Source of the DNA: a virus
Direction: 5' to 3' (one strand)
DNA length: 64,000 nt
Virus record (IMG/VR): IMGVR_UViG_3300018059_000011
Coordinates: 1 to 64,000 of that record
Position 1 is the stretch's first letter, and each line of letters opens with the position of its first letter. The position numbers were made by a program, and so were the translations under genes. Shown piece by piece: positions 47,385 through 58,494 of this stretch. A model generated the notes under the pieces. The model was not told the origin of the DNA. It did no database searches and worked only from the letters and a program-made list of their open reading frames with translations.

Positions 47385-47762
47385 ATGGGAAAACATCACC
47401 GGCATTACGATCCGACCGGCCATTATTTCGAGGGCGGAAACCTCTTCGAGAGGATTCTTCGGTTCTTCAACCTGCTTGAGCCCAAGCAAATGGTGCTCTC
47501 GGTTTCCAAGATTGCGGTCTACTCCACACTCGGGTTGGTATTCTATGCTGTCAAGGCCGGACCCGGCAATATCGAGTTGGCGATGACCGCCCTTGCGGGT
47601 TTGGGGGTTAGCACGGTAAACTATGGGTATCGGCGGTACATGCAGTACCAGGAAGGGAATGGCCCGTATCCGACTCCGGCCAAAACTGACCAGCAGCCGC
47701 CCGATGACGTAGCTGATGCTGCCATGCGCGAGCTTGGAAAAGGTGGACCGAACAATGAGTAA
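47385..47762 (+). CDS. Small membrane-associated protein between fibre genes (125 aa)
   Basis: Chosen ATG 47385; a GTG at 47373 is in frame. After a His-rich start (GKHHRHYDPTGHYF) come two hydrophobic helices (VLSVSKIAVYSTLGLVFYAV; IELAMTALAGLGVSTVNYG) and a Pro-rich polar tail. It may be a holin-like or other inner-membrane protein. It overlaps the next gene by eight bases. Confidence 0.55.
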   Translation: MGKHHRHYDPTGHYFEGGNLFERILRFFNLLEPKQMVLSVSKIAVYSTLGLVFYAVKAGPGNIELAMTALAGLGVSTVNYGYRRYMQYQEGNGPYPTPAKTDQQPPDDVADAAMRELGKGGPNNE

Positions 47763-48342
47763 GACGGGATTTGCCAAAGGGGCGGGACCGGCCATTTCGG
47801 GCGACGCGCAAAATTTGGCCGCCGGGCTCCGGCGTTTGGACAAGGTGCTCACGGGCACCGGCAAGGCGTATCTCAGCAAGGGCGATTGCAATCTCGATCC
47901 GTCCGTCATTCTCGACAACGCCCGTGTGCAGGTCGTTGGCGCGAACTCGGCGAACCGAACGCTTCATATCCCCTATGTGAATCGCGAAGTCATCTTCTCA
48001 AGCCATCCGAACAATCTCTTCGAGTTCGACATCGCCACCGACAAGATGACGATCTCGTTGAAGCCCGGCCAAAGTATCAAGGTGTTCATGGATGGCTTCG
48101 GCGGCATGGACGTGCTCGGCGGCTCTAGCGGCGGTGGCGGCCAGGGCCACGAAGGCAAGCGCGGTCCAGAGGGTCCACCCGGTAGACAGGGAGAACGTGG
48201 CGGCCAGGGCAATATCGGCCCGCGTGGTCCGCAAGGCAATCCCGGTCCAGCCGATCCGCGTTTCCAAATTCAGGACGGGCGTCTTCTGTTCGTTTCCGAC
48301 CAAGGAACCTTTGTGATCTCGGCGACGAAGCTCCCCGGCTAA
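47755..48342 (+). CDS. Short fibre-type protein with collagen-like segment (195 aa)
   Basis: ATG 47755 overlapping the previous gene. The N-terminal about 115 residues (LHIPYVNREVIFSSHPNNLF; MTISLKPGQSIKVFMDGFGG) resemble the N-terminal domain of the large fibre at 48358, which has a similar [13 protein letters not shown] end. Then Gly-X-Y triplets (GKRGPEGPPGRQGERGGQGN) and a short strand-rich end. Likely forms trimers; perhaps a co-fibre or assembly partner. Confidence 0.65.
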   Translation: MSKTGFAKGAGPAISGDAQNLAAGLRRLDKVLTGTGKAYLSKGDCNLDPSVILDNARVQVVGANSANRTLHIPYVNREVIFSSHPNNLFEFDIATDKMTISLKPGQSIKVFMDGFGGMDVLGGSSGGGGQGHEGKRGPEGPPGRQGERGGQGNIGPRGPQGNPGPADPRFQIQDGRLLFVSDQGTFVISATKLPG

Positions 48343-48357
48343 GGAGGAGCCGTTGTC

Positions 48358-52341
<3,984 letters not shown>

Positions 52342-52438
52342 CTCAGCCAAAGGAGAACGGCACGAGTTGCAAATGTCAGTTGTTATAGATTAGGTTCACA
52401 TTCAGCACGATGATGTAATTCAACCAAGGAGAATGACT

Positions 52439-52740
52439 ATGACAAACTTCGCTTCAATCGCCGTGGAAATTCCGGAATACGGAATTGCCAGTGTCGTGGG
52501 CGGCGTGACTATCACATACCCTGTTATGCCTGTCGATGATACCCGCTACGGGAGTGTAGCGTGGGTGGGGTGCAAAATGCGTCTTTGATAGGTTTTACTG
52601 GCGTCGAGCGCAGGCTCGCTATTTTCGTGGGCGGCGGTTATGTGATGGCGACTCCGGCGGCAATCGAAGACAAGATGGGCGGCGGTTCTCTCGGCACCGT
52701 GGTCCTTCCTACAGGATGGACTCTGCTCGCGATCATGTAA
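52439..52740 (+). pseudogene. Small virion-type protein split by a one-base frameshift
   Basis: ATG 52439 after AAGGAG reads MTNFASIAVEIPEYGIASVV to a TGA at 52586-52588. An overlapping frame (usable GTG at 52561) continues GGVQNASLIGFTGVERRLAI to a TAA at 52740. One extra G in the run GGGG at 52567-52570 would join them into one protein of about 100 residues (SVAWVG-VQNASLIGF). It may be a real mutation, an assembly error, or two overlapping small genes (49 and 59 residues). No family recognised. Confidence 0.5.
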
Positions 52741-52772
52741 ATGGCGCCGATTACCGGGCATTCTCCGTAAGG

Positions 52773-52813
52773 TTGCATATATGAGTCACAAAGGCGCATA
52801 ATGACTCGTATAT
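52773..52813 (+). promoter_or_regulatory. Lysis promoter overlapped by an inverted repeat
   Basis: TTGCAT at 52773-52778, 18-base spacer, CATAAT at 52797-52802. The arms ATATATGAGTCA (52777-52788) and TGACTCGTATAT (52802-52813) form an inverted repeat covering spacer and -10, so a bound regulator would cover the promoter. A second short repeat, TGACT...AGTCA, lies just downstream before AGGAGGG. Confidence 0.55.
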
Positions 52814-52835
52814 AAGTCATTAGGAGGGAAGGCTC

Positions 52836-53414
52836 ATGAGTGATCGCATCGACCAGATGATCGCCGTCATCATCAAAAATGAAGGCGACAAGTACACGAA
52901 CATCCCCGGTGATAAGGGCGGGCCGACCAAGGACGGCATCACGTTGAAGTACGCGCATGGTGTCGGTTTCATCTCGATGGACCTCGATCACGACGGGGAT
53001 GTAGACGAGCGTGACATCATGCTTGTCACTGCCGAACTCGCGGCGACGCTTTATCGACATGACTTCTTCGAGGCGCCGAGGATCAGTAGACTGCCCGTCG
53101 AACTCCAGCCGCAGGTCTTCGATACCGCTGTGAACTCGGGGCCGCCCCGTTCGATTCAGATGCTTCAGCGCACGCTTGGCAAACTCGGCTATCGCACCGA
53201 TGTCGATGGCGTTATCGGCCCGGAAGTCATCTCCAAGGCCAATGCCGCTTGCACTGCTCTCGGCTGGGCCGTCGTCAACGATGCGGTCGTGGACACGCGC
53301 AAAGAGTTCTATCGCGTCATCGTCAAGATGGACCCATCGCAACAGAAGTTCATTCACGGCTGGATCAATCGCGCCGAGTCCTGGTATGTGGACAAGAGAA
53401 AAATCGGCTCATAA
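52836..53414 (+). CDS. GH108-type endolysin with EF-hand-like loop
   Basis: 192 residues. N-terminal Glyco_hydro_108 domain with catalytic Glu16 in NEGDKYTNIPGDKGGPTKDG, then the loop DLDHDGDVDERD (about 49-60), which fits an EF-hand calcium loop, and TAELAATLYRHDFFEAPRIS. C-terminal PG_binding_3 part: QVFDTAVNSGPPRSIQMLQR, TDVDGVIGPEVI and EFYRVIVKMDPSQQKFIHGW. It cleaves glycan strands of peptidoglycan. No signal peptide, so release needs a holin. RBS AGGAGGG. Confidence 0.85.
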   Translation: MSDRIDQMIAVIIKNEGDKYTNIPGDKGGPTKDGITLKYAHGVGFISMDLDHDGDVDERDIMLVTAELAATLYRHDFFEAPRISRLPVELQPQVFDTAVNSGPPRSIQMLQRTLGKLGYRTDVDGVIGPEVISKANAACTALGWAVVNDAVVDTRKEFYRVIVKMDPSQQKFIHGWINRAESWYVDKRKIGS

Positions 53415-53434
53415 TCTGGGCCGGAAGGTCGGGG

Positions 53435-53464
53435 TTGCCGATTGCCTTCCCGTGGGGCTATAAT
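53435..53464 (+). promoter_or_regulatory. Second lysis-region promoter
   Basis: TTGCCG at 53435-53440, 18-base spacer, perfect TATAAT at 53459-53464, followed by a leader with GGAAGGA before ATG 53504. Confidence 0.7.
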
Positions 53465-53503
53465 GGTGTTCTGAGCAAATCTCCGCAACGGAAGGACAGT
53501 ATC

Positions 53504-53689
53504 ATGGCCGATGTCAAGAAGGTAGTCGCCGATGTTTCCGCGAAGGCCGACTCCGCAGAGTCCAAGGTCGAAGCCGCGACCGGCATCAAGGGTTCGTCCG
53601 GGAATTGGTTCTCGGCGCATCCGGCGTTGCTTGTTATCGTGGGCCTCGTGGTTGTCGCCCTCGTCGTCCTCAAGGCGTGCGTGGGTTAA
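53504..53689 (+). CDS. Small tail-anchored membrane protein (61 aa)
   Basis: A charged helical N-terminal half (ADVKKVVADVSAKADSAESK) is followed by one strong C-terminal transmembrane helix (ALLVIVGLVVVALVVLKA). Could be a pinholin, antiholin or small holin. It lies between endolysin and spanin genes with its own promoter. Confidence 0.6.
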   Translation: MADVKKVVADVSAKADSAESKVEAATGIKGSSGNWFSAHPALLVIVGLVVVALVVLKACVG

Positions 53690-53713
53690 GGCCCACGTCA
53701 CAGGATTCGTCCG

Positions 53714-54112
53714 ATGAGCATTATCTCCGGTGGCCTGAGTCTTCTCACTGGTGGGGCGTCGTTCCTCAGTGGTGCGAAGTATTGGGTAATCGCCCTGGCC
53801 CTGGCTACGGCAATCGCCGGAGCCGCAGGCTACTACAAGGGATACACCAAAGCTACCGGCATTGCCGAGGACAAGCTCGTAGCCGCCCAGATGGAGATGT
53901 ACAACAAGGGCGTCACTGCCCAGAAGAATTTCAGCGATCACCAGTTCGAGGTCGCGTCCAAGGACTTTAGCACCCGACTCGCCGCTCTCCAGAAGCAGAA
54001 GCAGAAGGTCATCACCATCACCGAGACGCTGCATGATCTCGTGCCGCAGGTCGCGGCCTGCACGGTGTCGCCAGCGGCGATGAAGGCCCTCAACGACGTG
54101 GTGACCGAATAA
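53714..54112 (+). CDS. i-spanin candidate (Rz-like)
   Basis: 132 residues: one N-terminal transmembrane helix (YWVIALALATAIAGAAGYY) and a long charged periplasmic helix (TRLAALQKQKQKVITITETL). A Cys near the C-terminus (AACTVSP) could make a dimer disulphide. It directly precedes and overlaps (TAATG) a lipoprotein gene, the classic Rz/Rz1-type arrangement that fuses inner and outer membranes during lysis. Confidence 0.75.
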   Translation: MSIISGGLSLLTGGASFLSGAKYWVIALALATAIAGAAGYYKGYTKATGIAEDKLVAAQMEMYNKGVTAQKNFSDHQFEVASKDFSTRLAALQKQKQKVITITETLHDLVPQVAACTVSPAAMKALNDVVTE

Positions 54113-54417
54113 TGAACGCGAAATGGTATCTCCGGTTTATCGCGATCATGTCGTTCATGACGATGCTGACGGCTTGCGCGTCCACGCCCGATATTCCGTT
54201 GCCGCTGCCTCCGCAGTTGTGCAAACCCGCATCCGATCTCGTGGCGCCGAAGCATCTCAAGCGCGTCCCCGAAGTCGCGACCGAGAACGATCAGTTCTAC
54301 TCGTTGTTCTTGATGGAACGCGCCGATCACGCCACGGACATCAAGGACTTCAATTCGTTGCTGCGGACCTGCGTCGATTCGACTTTGCCCGAGCACATTC
54401 CCGTTTTCGCCGATTAA
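54112..54417 (+). CDS. o-spanin candidate (Rz1-like lipoprotein)
   Basis: 101 residues. Signal peptide with lipobox LTAC (Cys22) and a Pro-rich start of the mature part (STPDIPLPLPPQLCKPASDL), as is typical for outer-membrane spanin subunits. Starts in the stop of the i-spanin gene. It would pair with the product of 53714. Confidence 0.75.
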   Translation: MNAKWYLRFIAIMSFMTMLTACASTPDIPLPLPPQLCKPASDLVAPKHLKRVPEVATENDQFYSLFLMERADHATDIKDFNSLLRTCVDSTLPEHIPVFAD

Positions 54418-54429
54418 AGGACTACGCCC

Positions 54430-54696
54430 GTGGCCGACGACATCAATTTTGAAGTACAGCGCACCCTCGGTCGTCTCGAAGGCGGACAGGAACAGATTCT
54501 TGACGAACTCAAGCGGTTGCGTGTGGACTTCAACGGCCATGTTGAGGCCGATGACAAACGCTTTGGCCGGATCGACGCTGATCGCAATAAGGCCAAGGGT
54601 GCGGGCTGGGCCATCCTCGGCATCTTCTCTGCGTGCATCACCTTCGTCGGCAGCGCCGTCCTCGCGGTATTCGAGGGCTGGGTGAAGTTCCACTAA
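54430..54696 (+). CDS. Holin candidate with coiled-coil N-terminus (88 aa)
   Basis: GTG 54430 after AAAGGACTAC. The N-terminal coiled coil (RTLGRLEGGQEQILDELKRL; VEADDKRFGRIDADRNKAKG) is followed by one C-terminal hydrophobic segment (GWAILGIFSACITFVGSAVL) and a short W-containing end. This XhlA/DUF1515-like layout is common for phage holin-type proteins. It ends the rightward late region. Confidence 0.6.
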   Translation: MADDINFEVQRTLGRLEGGQEQILDELKRLRVDFNGHVEADDKRFGRIDADRNKAKGAGWAILGIFSACITFVGSAVLAVFEGWVKFH

Positions 54697-54752
54697 TGCG
54701 CGGCCTCCTCCGACAGCGACAATAAGACATATCCGATAATCTTCGCAGCTTT

Positions 54753-54772
54753 CGATAAGCTATGCCTTATCG
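54753..54772. repeat. Short hairpin upstream of tRNA-Gln
   Basis: CGATAAG (54753-54759), six-base loop, CTTATCG (54766-54772), perfect arms. It may separate the late mRNA from the tRNA or aid processing. No T-run. Confidence 0.5.
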
Positions 54773-54783
54773 CGACGCTTCGC

Positions 54784-54854
54784 TGGGGATTCGTCCAACG
54801 GTAGGACTCCGGGCTCTGAACCCGGCAATGCAGATTCGACTTCTGTGTCCCTAG
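54784..54854 (+). tRNA. tRNA-Gln(CTG) with rebuilt 3' end
   Basis: Acceptor stem TGGGGAT with GTCCCTA (54847-54853), including two wobble pairs; discriminator G at 54854, typical for Gln. D stem GTCC/GGAC; anticodon arm CCGGG-CTCTGAA-CCCGG with anticodon CTG at 54816-54818; T arm GCAGA-TTCGACT-TCTGT. The next bases are CTA, not CCA. The HNH gene's stop (minus strand) begins at the next base, 54855. A better-matching 3' end with GCCA lies at 55234-55248. Confidence 0.85.
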
Positions 54855-55187
54855 CTAAGCGCCGTACTTCTCATTCCAATGAAATTTGCGATGGCAGTTT
54901 GAGCACAAAACATCGCACTTTGCGATCTCTGCGAGGATACTGGGTTTTCCTCTACCAGCGAGAACACCGTGCGTAATATCGAAAAGTTTGGAGAATGGAT
55001 CACGGTGATGGAAGTCCAAGCAGGCCGGATGCGATTCGGGGCAATGCGAGCATTTCAACTTAGCCCTCAACGCCTCGAACCATTCACGGATTTCTATTTT
55101 TCGGCTCCTGATTCTTTTGACCTCTGATACCCGATTACGAGCGTACCATCGGTTTTGGGCCTGAAGTTGTTTCGACCGATCTCTCAT
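54855..55187 (-). CDS. Freestanding HNH endonuclease inserted at tRNA-Gln
   Basis: 110 residues. Basic N-terminal half (WYARNRVSEVKRIRSRKIEI), then LKCSHCPESHPACLDFHHRD and AKCDVLCSNCHRK: CxxC, HH and CxxC of a zinc HNH domain. It ends exactly at the tRNA-Gln 3' base and lies opposite to the late genes. ATG 55187 is seven bases after its -10 with no ribosome binding site (leaderless). The flanks repeat the tRNA 3' end. Confidence 0.8.
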   Translation of the reverse strand: MRDRSKQLQAQNRWYARNRVSEVKRIRSRKIEIREWFEALRAKLKCSHCPESHPACLDFHHRDPFSKLFDITHGVLAGRGKPSILAEIAKCDVLCSNCHRKFHWNEKYGA

Positions 55188-55194
55188 GGCCCAA

Positions 55195-55223
55195 AAGATA
55201 GCCCATTCGTACCCTTAAGTCAA
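55195..55223 (-). promoter_or_regulatory. Leftward promoter of the HNH gene
   Basis: On the minus strand: TTGACT (55223-55218), 17-base spacer, TATCTT (55200-55195), then seven bases to the ATG at 55187. The predicted transcript starts at the start codon. Confidence 0.65.
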
Positions 55224-55387
55224 GTCCGAATCCTGTGTCCCCAGCCAAGCGCCGCGATAACATATACGTTGTCGTCTTCACGGCTTTTGATAACGCAGAT
55301 GTTGTCGGTGTCGCCGCCGTTATACTCACTTCGTCCATTTGCGGGTATAGCGGCCCCGTATCCGAATCTGGCCTCTTTGTGTCCTGA
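55220..55387 (-). pseudogene. Coding-like leftward frame without start codon
   Basis: From 55387 to a TGA at 55222-55220, 55 codons are open and read like protein (RFGYGAAIPANGRSEYNGG, DTDNICVIKSREDDNVYVIA), but no ATG, GTG or TTG is present and a TAA lies just upstream. Its last codons run through the displaced tRNA 3' end and its stop overlaps the HNH -35. It may be the tail of a gene whose 5' part was lost. Confidence 0.3.
55228..55256 (+). repeat. Second copy of the tRNA-Gln 3' end
   Basis: This stretch matches the tRNA-Gln 3' region at 54839-54867. The common core CTGTGTCCC, then (C/T)AGC, (C/T)AAGCGCCG, differs only by C/T changes. The distal copy pairs perfectly with the tRNA acceptor TGGGGAT and encodes GCCA, so it appears to be the original end displaced by the HNH cassette. 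Confidence 0.7.
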
Positions 55388-55790
55388 TTAGCTTATGGTG
55401 CTGTGCGGTTGCAAGTCTTTGGTGTCGTGCGGTTGCAAGTCTTTTGTGTTTCCCGAGCGGGGTCATTTCTCACTATCCCGTATCTCAGGGACGCGAAAGT
55501 TCCCGAGCGGGATCAAATTTGGCCGGTTGTTTGGCCGGTTCCATGTCCGGTTTGAGAAATGCGCTAAAGGCGTAGTCTGGCTACGCTTTCGGGGCATCTT
55601 CCTAAACCGGGTGTCCGGTAGAATGTCCGCTTTTGGCCGGTTCTTTGGCGGTTCATCGACACGTCCGGGCGTCATGTCGTCGGCGACGACATCAGAGGCT
55701 CTAGGAAGGCCGCTGGCGGGCTCCATTTTTGGGATGGACCACGCGCCGGGGACGGGCCGGACCCAGCCACGGCCCGGCTCTGCCTGGGTT
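55388..55790. other. Convergent intergenic region with repeats and hairpins
   Basis: About 400 bases between the leftward operon end (55791) and the tRNA-Gln/HNH locus. It holds the tandem 24-mer at 55403-55450, two copies of TTCCCGAGCGGG (about 55449 and 55501), several GGCCGGTT words between 55520 and 55650, a stem GCGTAG/CTACGC near 55571-55587 flanked by A and T runs that could terminate in both directions, and a GGGCCG/CGGCCC stem near 55754. The long plus-strand frame from 55395 is a shadow of the leftward genes. Confidence 0.45.
55403..55450 (+). repeat. Two tandem 24-base repeats
   Basis: Units at 55403-55426 and 55427-55450 both begin GTGCGGTTGCAAGTCTTT and differ only in the last bases. 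No coding function visible. Confidence 0.7.
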
Positions 55791-56237
55791 TCAGACCTTC
55801 TTGACCATCTTCCAGGCGGCGATCCCGTCGTCGTAGTAGTCCTTGATGGTCTTGGCCCGGTAGAAGCCGTACCGGCGGTAAAAGCGGATGCCCTGGTCAT
55901 TGGTTGCGTTGACGTGCAGGCTCACGTCCTGGTGCCCCCAGCGCCGGGCGCAGGCCACAGCCTGATCCATGAGCCGCTGGCCCCAGCCTGTACCCTGAGT
56001 TTGCCGGGCGACCGCGAGGTTGGCAACATAGGTGCCGATCCCGTGCTTGCCCGAGTTCTCGACAAAGATGTATCCCCGGATGCTGCCGCGCTCGTTAACG
56101 AGCACGTACCGGCGTTGGTTGACGGGGTAGCACCGCATCGACGCCCACGATTGCGGGTCGGGGAACGTCAAGTCCAGGCGATGGACCGCCATTGCGTCGC
56201 GCTTATGGAATGCTCTGATACGAAGTTGTTCGGTCAC
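55791..56237 (-). CDS. GNAT-family N-acetyltransferase
   Basis: 148 residues from the GTG at 56237, which overlaps the ligase stop (GTGA) and follows GGAGGA; the frame is open further upstream but inside the ligase gene. The acetyl-CoA binding motif is ARQTQGTGWGQRLMDQAVAC (Q/R-x-x-G-x-G/A form), preceded by GTYVANLAV and followed by DVSLHVNATNDQGIRFYRRY and GFYRAKT. The substrate is unknown; phage GNATs may modify host proteins, nucleobases or antibiotics. Last gene of the leftward operon. Confidence 0.8.
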   Translation of the reverse strand: MTEQLRIRAFHKRDAMAVHRLDLTFPDPQSWASMRCYPVNQRRYVLVNERGSIRGYIFVENSGKHGIGTYVANLAVARQTQGTGWGQRLMDQAVACARRWGHQDVSLHVNATNDQGIRFYRRYGFYRAKTIKDYYDDGIAAWKMVKKV

Positions 56238-57124
56238 GATGACATATCCTCCGGTGATCTCCAACCAAGGAACTGGCACATGCGGGGATGGTCATAGCCA
56301 CCGACCGCAAGGTATTGGAATTTGGCGAAGCGGCCAATGACGTTTTCCCGGTCGTTCCAGATCGCTTCGCGGTCGGCGTGAGTGAAGCCGCCTCCGATCT
56401 CGAATGTGCCGGGCCACTTTGGGTTCTTGCATACGAGCGTGCCCATGCGCTCGCGCGCGACCTTACCGGCCTTCGCCGACGACCGCTTTGCGCGGCCACG
56501 CTCATCGCGTGTCTTCTCGTTCGTGTTCTCGAACTCCTGGGTGATGGCGACGACCTCGCCCTCATCGTCTTCCCACGGCTTCACTTTCAACAGGAACGCT
56601 TCCTTGAGCGTTGACCGTCCGAACTTGTACGGGGCATCGCCGCGTCGGAGGATCAAGCCCTCGTGACCGGCGGCCAGCGCCACGCCGAACAGGCTCTTGA
56701 CTTCTTGCTGATTCCTGACAACGTGCTGGGCAATGATCTCGACCCAATCGGGGAGTCCAGTCGGTATCAAGAAGTAGCGGTCATCGTATGTGCCTCTGAC
56801 GAGGTAGTTGTCGAAGACGAAGAACCGAATCGTGGGTGCGCCATCGTGTGACATCACCGCAGAGGTCGTGGCCCGGAAATTCACGAAGCCATCGGTCACG
56901 ACCCCGATTTCGCCGTCGAGTCCGTGGGGCAACGAGGACAGCAGCGAGTGAACGTGCCGATTGGGGATCGGCTTCAGCGAACGTGTCCGTGGGCCGTCCG
57001 GTGTTACCACAGCGCGGATGCCGTCCATCTTGTAGGACGCCAGCAACGGATACGTGAGCGCCGAGAGATCGGCGGCGTCCACGGCCAGCATCGGCTCGAA
57101 GGGCCTGTCCACCGCCTTAGCCAT
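56234..57124 (-). CDS. ATP-dependent DNA ligase
   Basis: 296 residues. Motif I YKMDGIRA with adenylation Lys32, motif III LDGEIG at about 69-74, motif IV HEGLILRRG around 154-162, motif V LLKVKPW at about 178-184, and a short C-terminal OB-fold-like part (GTLVCKNPKWPGTFEIGGGF). A compact phage ligase for nick sealing during replication or repair, perhaps also after nicking by the many endonucleases. Start overlaps the previous gene by eight bases and stop overlaps the GNAT start. Confidence 0.88.
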   Translation of the reverse strand: MAKAVDRPFEPMLAVDAADLSALTYPLLASYKMDGIRAVVTPDGPRTRSLKPIPNRHVHSLLSSLPHGLDGEIGVVTDGFVNFRATTSAVMSHDGAPTIRFFVFDNYLVRGTYDDRYFLIPTGLPDWVEIIAQHVVRNQQEVKSLFGVALAAGHEGLILRRGDAPYKFGRSTLKEAFLLKVKPWEDDEGEVVAITQEFENTNEKTRDERGRAKRSSAKAGKVARERMGTLVCKNPKWPGTFEIGGGFTHADREAIWNDRENVIGRFAKFQYLAVGGYDHPRMCQFLGWRSPEDMSS

Positions 57125-57416
57125 GTTCCGCGACCTCGGCCATCTCGATCATGGATTGGAAGCGTGCGAGCGCGCGTTTGAAGTCTCCGAACTCTTTCTC
57201 AACGTCGGGAGCCACGCGCAGCAGCCAGTCGATGTTGCGTTCCTGCTGTGCCTTTGGCAACAGCGGATTGACTTCCTCCGGCCCGAAGCGAAGGGTCTTG
57301 GCCGCCGCCTGGACAATGACGCCGAGGGCGATCACGGTCTCACCGGCCTCCTCGATCACATGCGCGAGGAATTGCTCGGGCGTCTTCTGCTTGGAAAGAA
57401 ACTCGTCGTGTGCCAT
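57117..57416 (-). CDS. MazG-like helical protein (99 aa)
   Basis: All helical: KTPEQFLAHVIEEAGETVIA resembles the first helices of MazG-type NTP pyrophosphohydrolases (E-E-x-x-E), followed by RFGPEEVNPLLPKAQQERNI and EKEFGDFKRALARFQSM. The EE..E metal site is only partly recognisable, so activity is uncertain. It overlaps the ligase start. Confidence 0.5.
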   Translation of the reverse strand: MAHDEFLSKQKTPEQFLAHVIEEAGETVIALGVIVQAAAKTLRFGPEEVNPLLPKAQQERNIDWLLRVAPDVEKEFGDFKRALARFQSMIEMAEVAEHG

Positions 57417-57419
57417 TTC

Positions 57420-57743
57420 CTACCCCATTGGATTGAGAGATTCGTGCCGGGAAAGTTCTGTGATGCCATCGCTGTTGATGGCGTATCCTCGCGATGTGGA
57501 CCACGCCCAACCCTTCTTCACAAGGCGCTGGCCCATCGCCCCGCCGATGCGACCAAGGCCCTGCGCTGACATCCCATAGCCGTTGCGCTTGAGGCCGCCG
57601 GTAACCGCGTGGCCGAGCGCCGCCGGGTAGACCTCGCCGTAGTGCTGACCGAGGATGCGAATGTACCGGGCGCCGTAGTCGCGTTCGAGCGCGCGATGCA
57701 GACACCGGAGGGCGGCGATCTGTTTGGGTGTCGTCGTTGTCAT
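57420..57743 (-). CDS. Hypothetical protein (107 aa)
   Basis: ATG 57743 overlaps the previous stop (ATGA). It has a helix-rich start with ALRCLHRALERDYGARYIRI, then GLKRNGYGMSAQGLGRIGGA and GWAWSTSRGYAINSDGI, which resembles a small winged-helix DNA-binding protein. No family assigned. Confidence 0.5.
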   Translation of the reverse strand: MTTTTPKQIAALRCLHRALERDYGARYIRILGQHYGEVYPAALGHAVTGGLKRNGYGMSAQGLGRIGGAMGQRLVKKGWAWSTSRGYAINSDGITELSRHESLNPMG

Positions 57744-58003
57744 CCTTCGATGGCCTTTTCGTCCACGTATCGGGCGTAGCACCATGCTGTAGGATTGTCG
57801 GGGTCGTGCGATGTAGGCCAATCCCGATAGATCGCAAGGGCGTTGCCGGACTCGTCGTAGAGGATTGGATAGACATCGCCGTCACGACGCATAGCGTGAT
57901 GGAGATGACAGGCGACTACGCGGCCATCGTCATATCTGACGTAGAGAAGCGTCTCGGTGGGCGGATGGATGTCGTTGAACTCGTGCCAGTTTCGTTCGCT
58001 CAT
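57740..58003 (-). CDS. Hypothetical protein (87 aa)
   Basis: ATG 58003 overlaps the upstream stop (ATGA) and its stop overlaps the next ATG. A sheet-rich start (HPPTETLLYVRYDDGRVVAC), a HLHHAMRRDGDVYPILYDES segment and a C-terminal AWCYARYVD. Resembles small DUF551-like phage proteins in the PPxxxxVLV start but lacks the rest. Function unknown. Confidence 0.5.
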   Translation of the reverse strand: MSERNWHEFNDIHPPTETLLYVRYDDGRVVACHLHHAMRRDGDVYPILYDESGNALAIYRDWPTSHDPDNPTAWCYARYVDEKAIEG

Positions 58004-58494
58004 GATCTTGTGTCCTTGTTCACGTCCCAGAAGCGCACTTTCTTCATCTTGGAGATCGTGGAGTAGCCTTCGGAGACGGCATGGTGTCTACCGTAATCAT
58101 GACAGACGATCCGGCGCTCGAAGACGCCGTAGTTCTGGTATTTGAAATCGTTGAGGAAACGCGGGGCGGCGACCGGCAACTTCGTGGTGCCGGGGATGAT
58201 CGGTGTCGTCCGCTTCATCAGCAGCACCGAGCCGTTCTCGGAGATGTTGACGCACGGTGCCAGCCACGACGCCATCTTGGTGTCGCGAAGCTGGTCCCAG
58301 AGTTCCCACTCGGCCACGTTCTGAAAGCTGTGCGAGGCTCGCTCGATCTTGACGACCAGGGACTTGTCGAGCTTGCACGCGAATACGTCGCGACCGATTC
58401 CATAGCCGAGCTTCTCGCCGACCATCAGATCGAAGAACTCGCGTGAGATCGCGCTGGTGAAATAGACTTGGCGGACTTCAGAATCACGGGCCAT
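58000..58494 (-). CDS. Protein kinase-like phage protein (164 aa)
   Basis: Start ATG 58494. Residues LGYGIGRDVFACKLDKSLVV followed by KIER and FQNVAEWELWDQL look like the nucleotide-binding N-lobe of a kinase: Gly-rich loop, then V-K. WLAPCVNISENGSVLLMKRT is the hinge-like part, but there is no clear HRD-DFG catalytic loop in the short C-terminal part (RFLNDFKYQNYGV, CHDYG). Similar truncated proteins recur in phage genomes. Possibly a pseudokinase. Confidence 0.55.
   Translation of the reverse strand: MARDSEVRQVYFTSAISREFFDLMVGEKLGYGIGRDVFACKLDKSLVVKIERASHSFQNVAEWELWDQLRDTKMASWLAPCVNISENGSVLLMKRTTPIIPGTTKLPVAAPRFLNDFKYQNYGVFERRIVCHDYGRHHAVSEGYSTISKMKKVRFWDVNKDTRS

Noticed and set aside
55395-56297. 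Rightward 300-residue frame
   Set aside because: It lies opposite the GNAT gene, has no ribosome binding site, and its first part covers repeats; a shadow frame.
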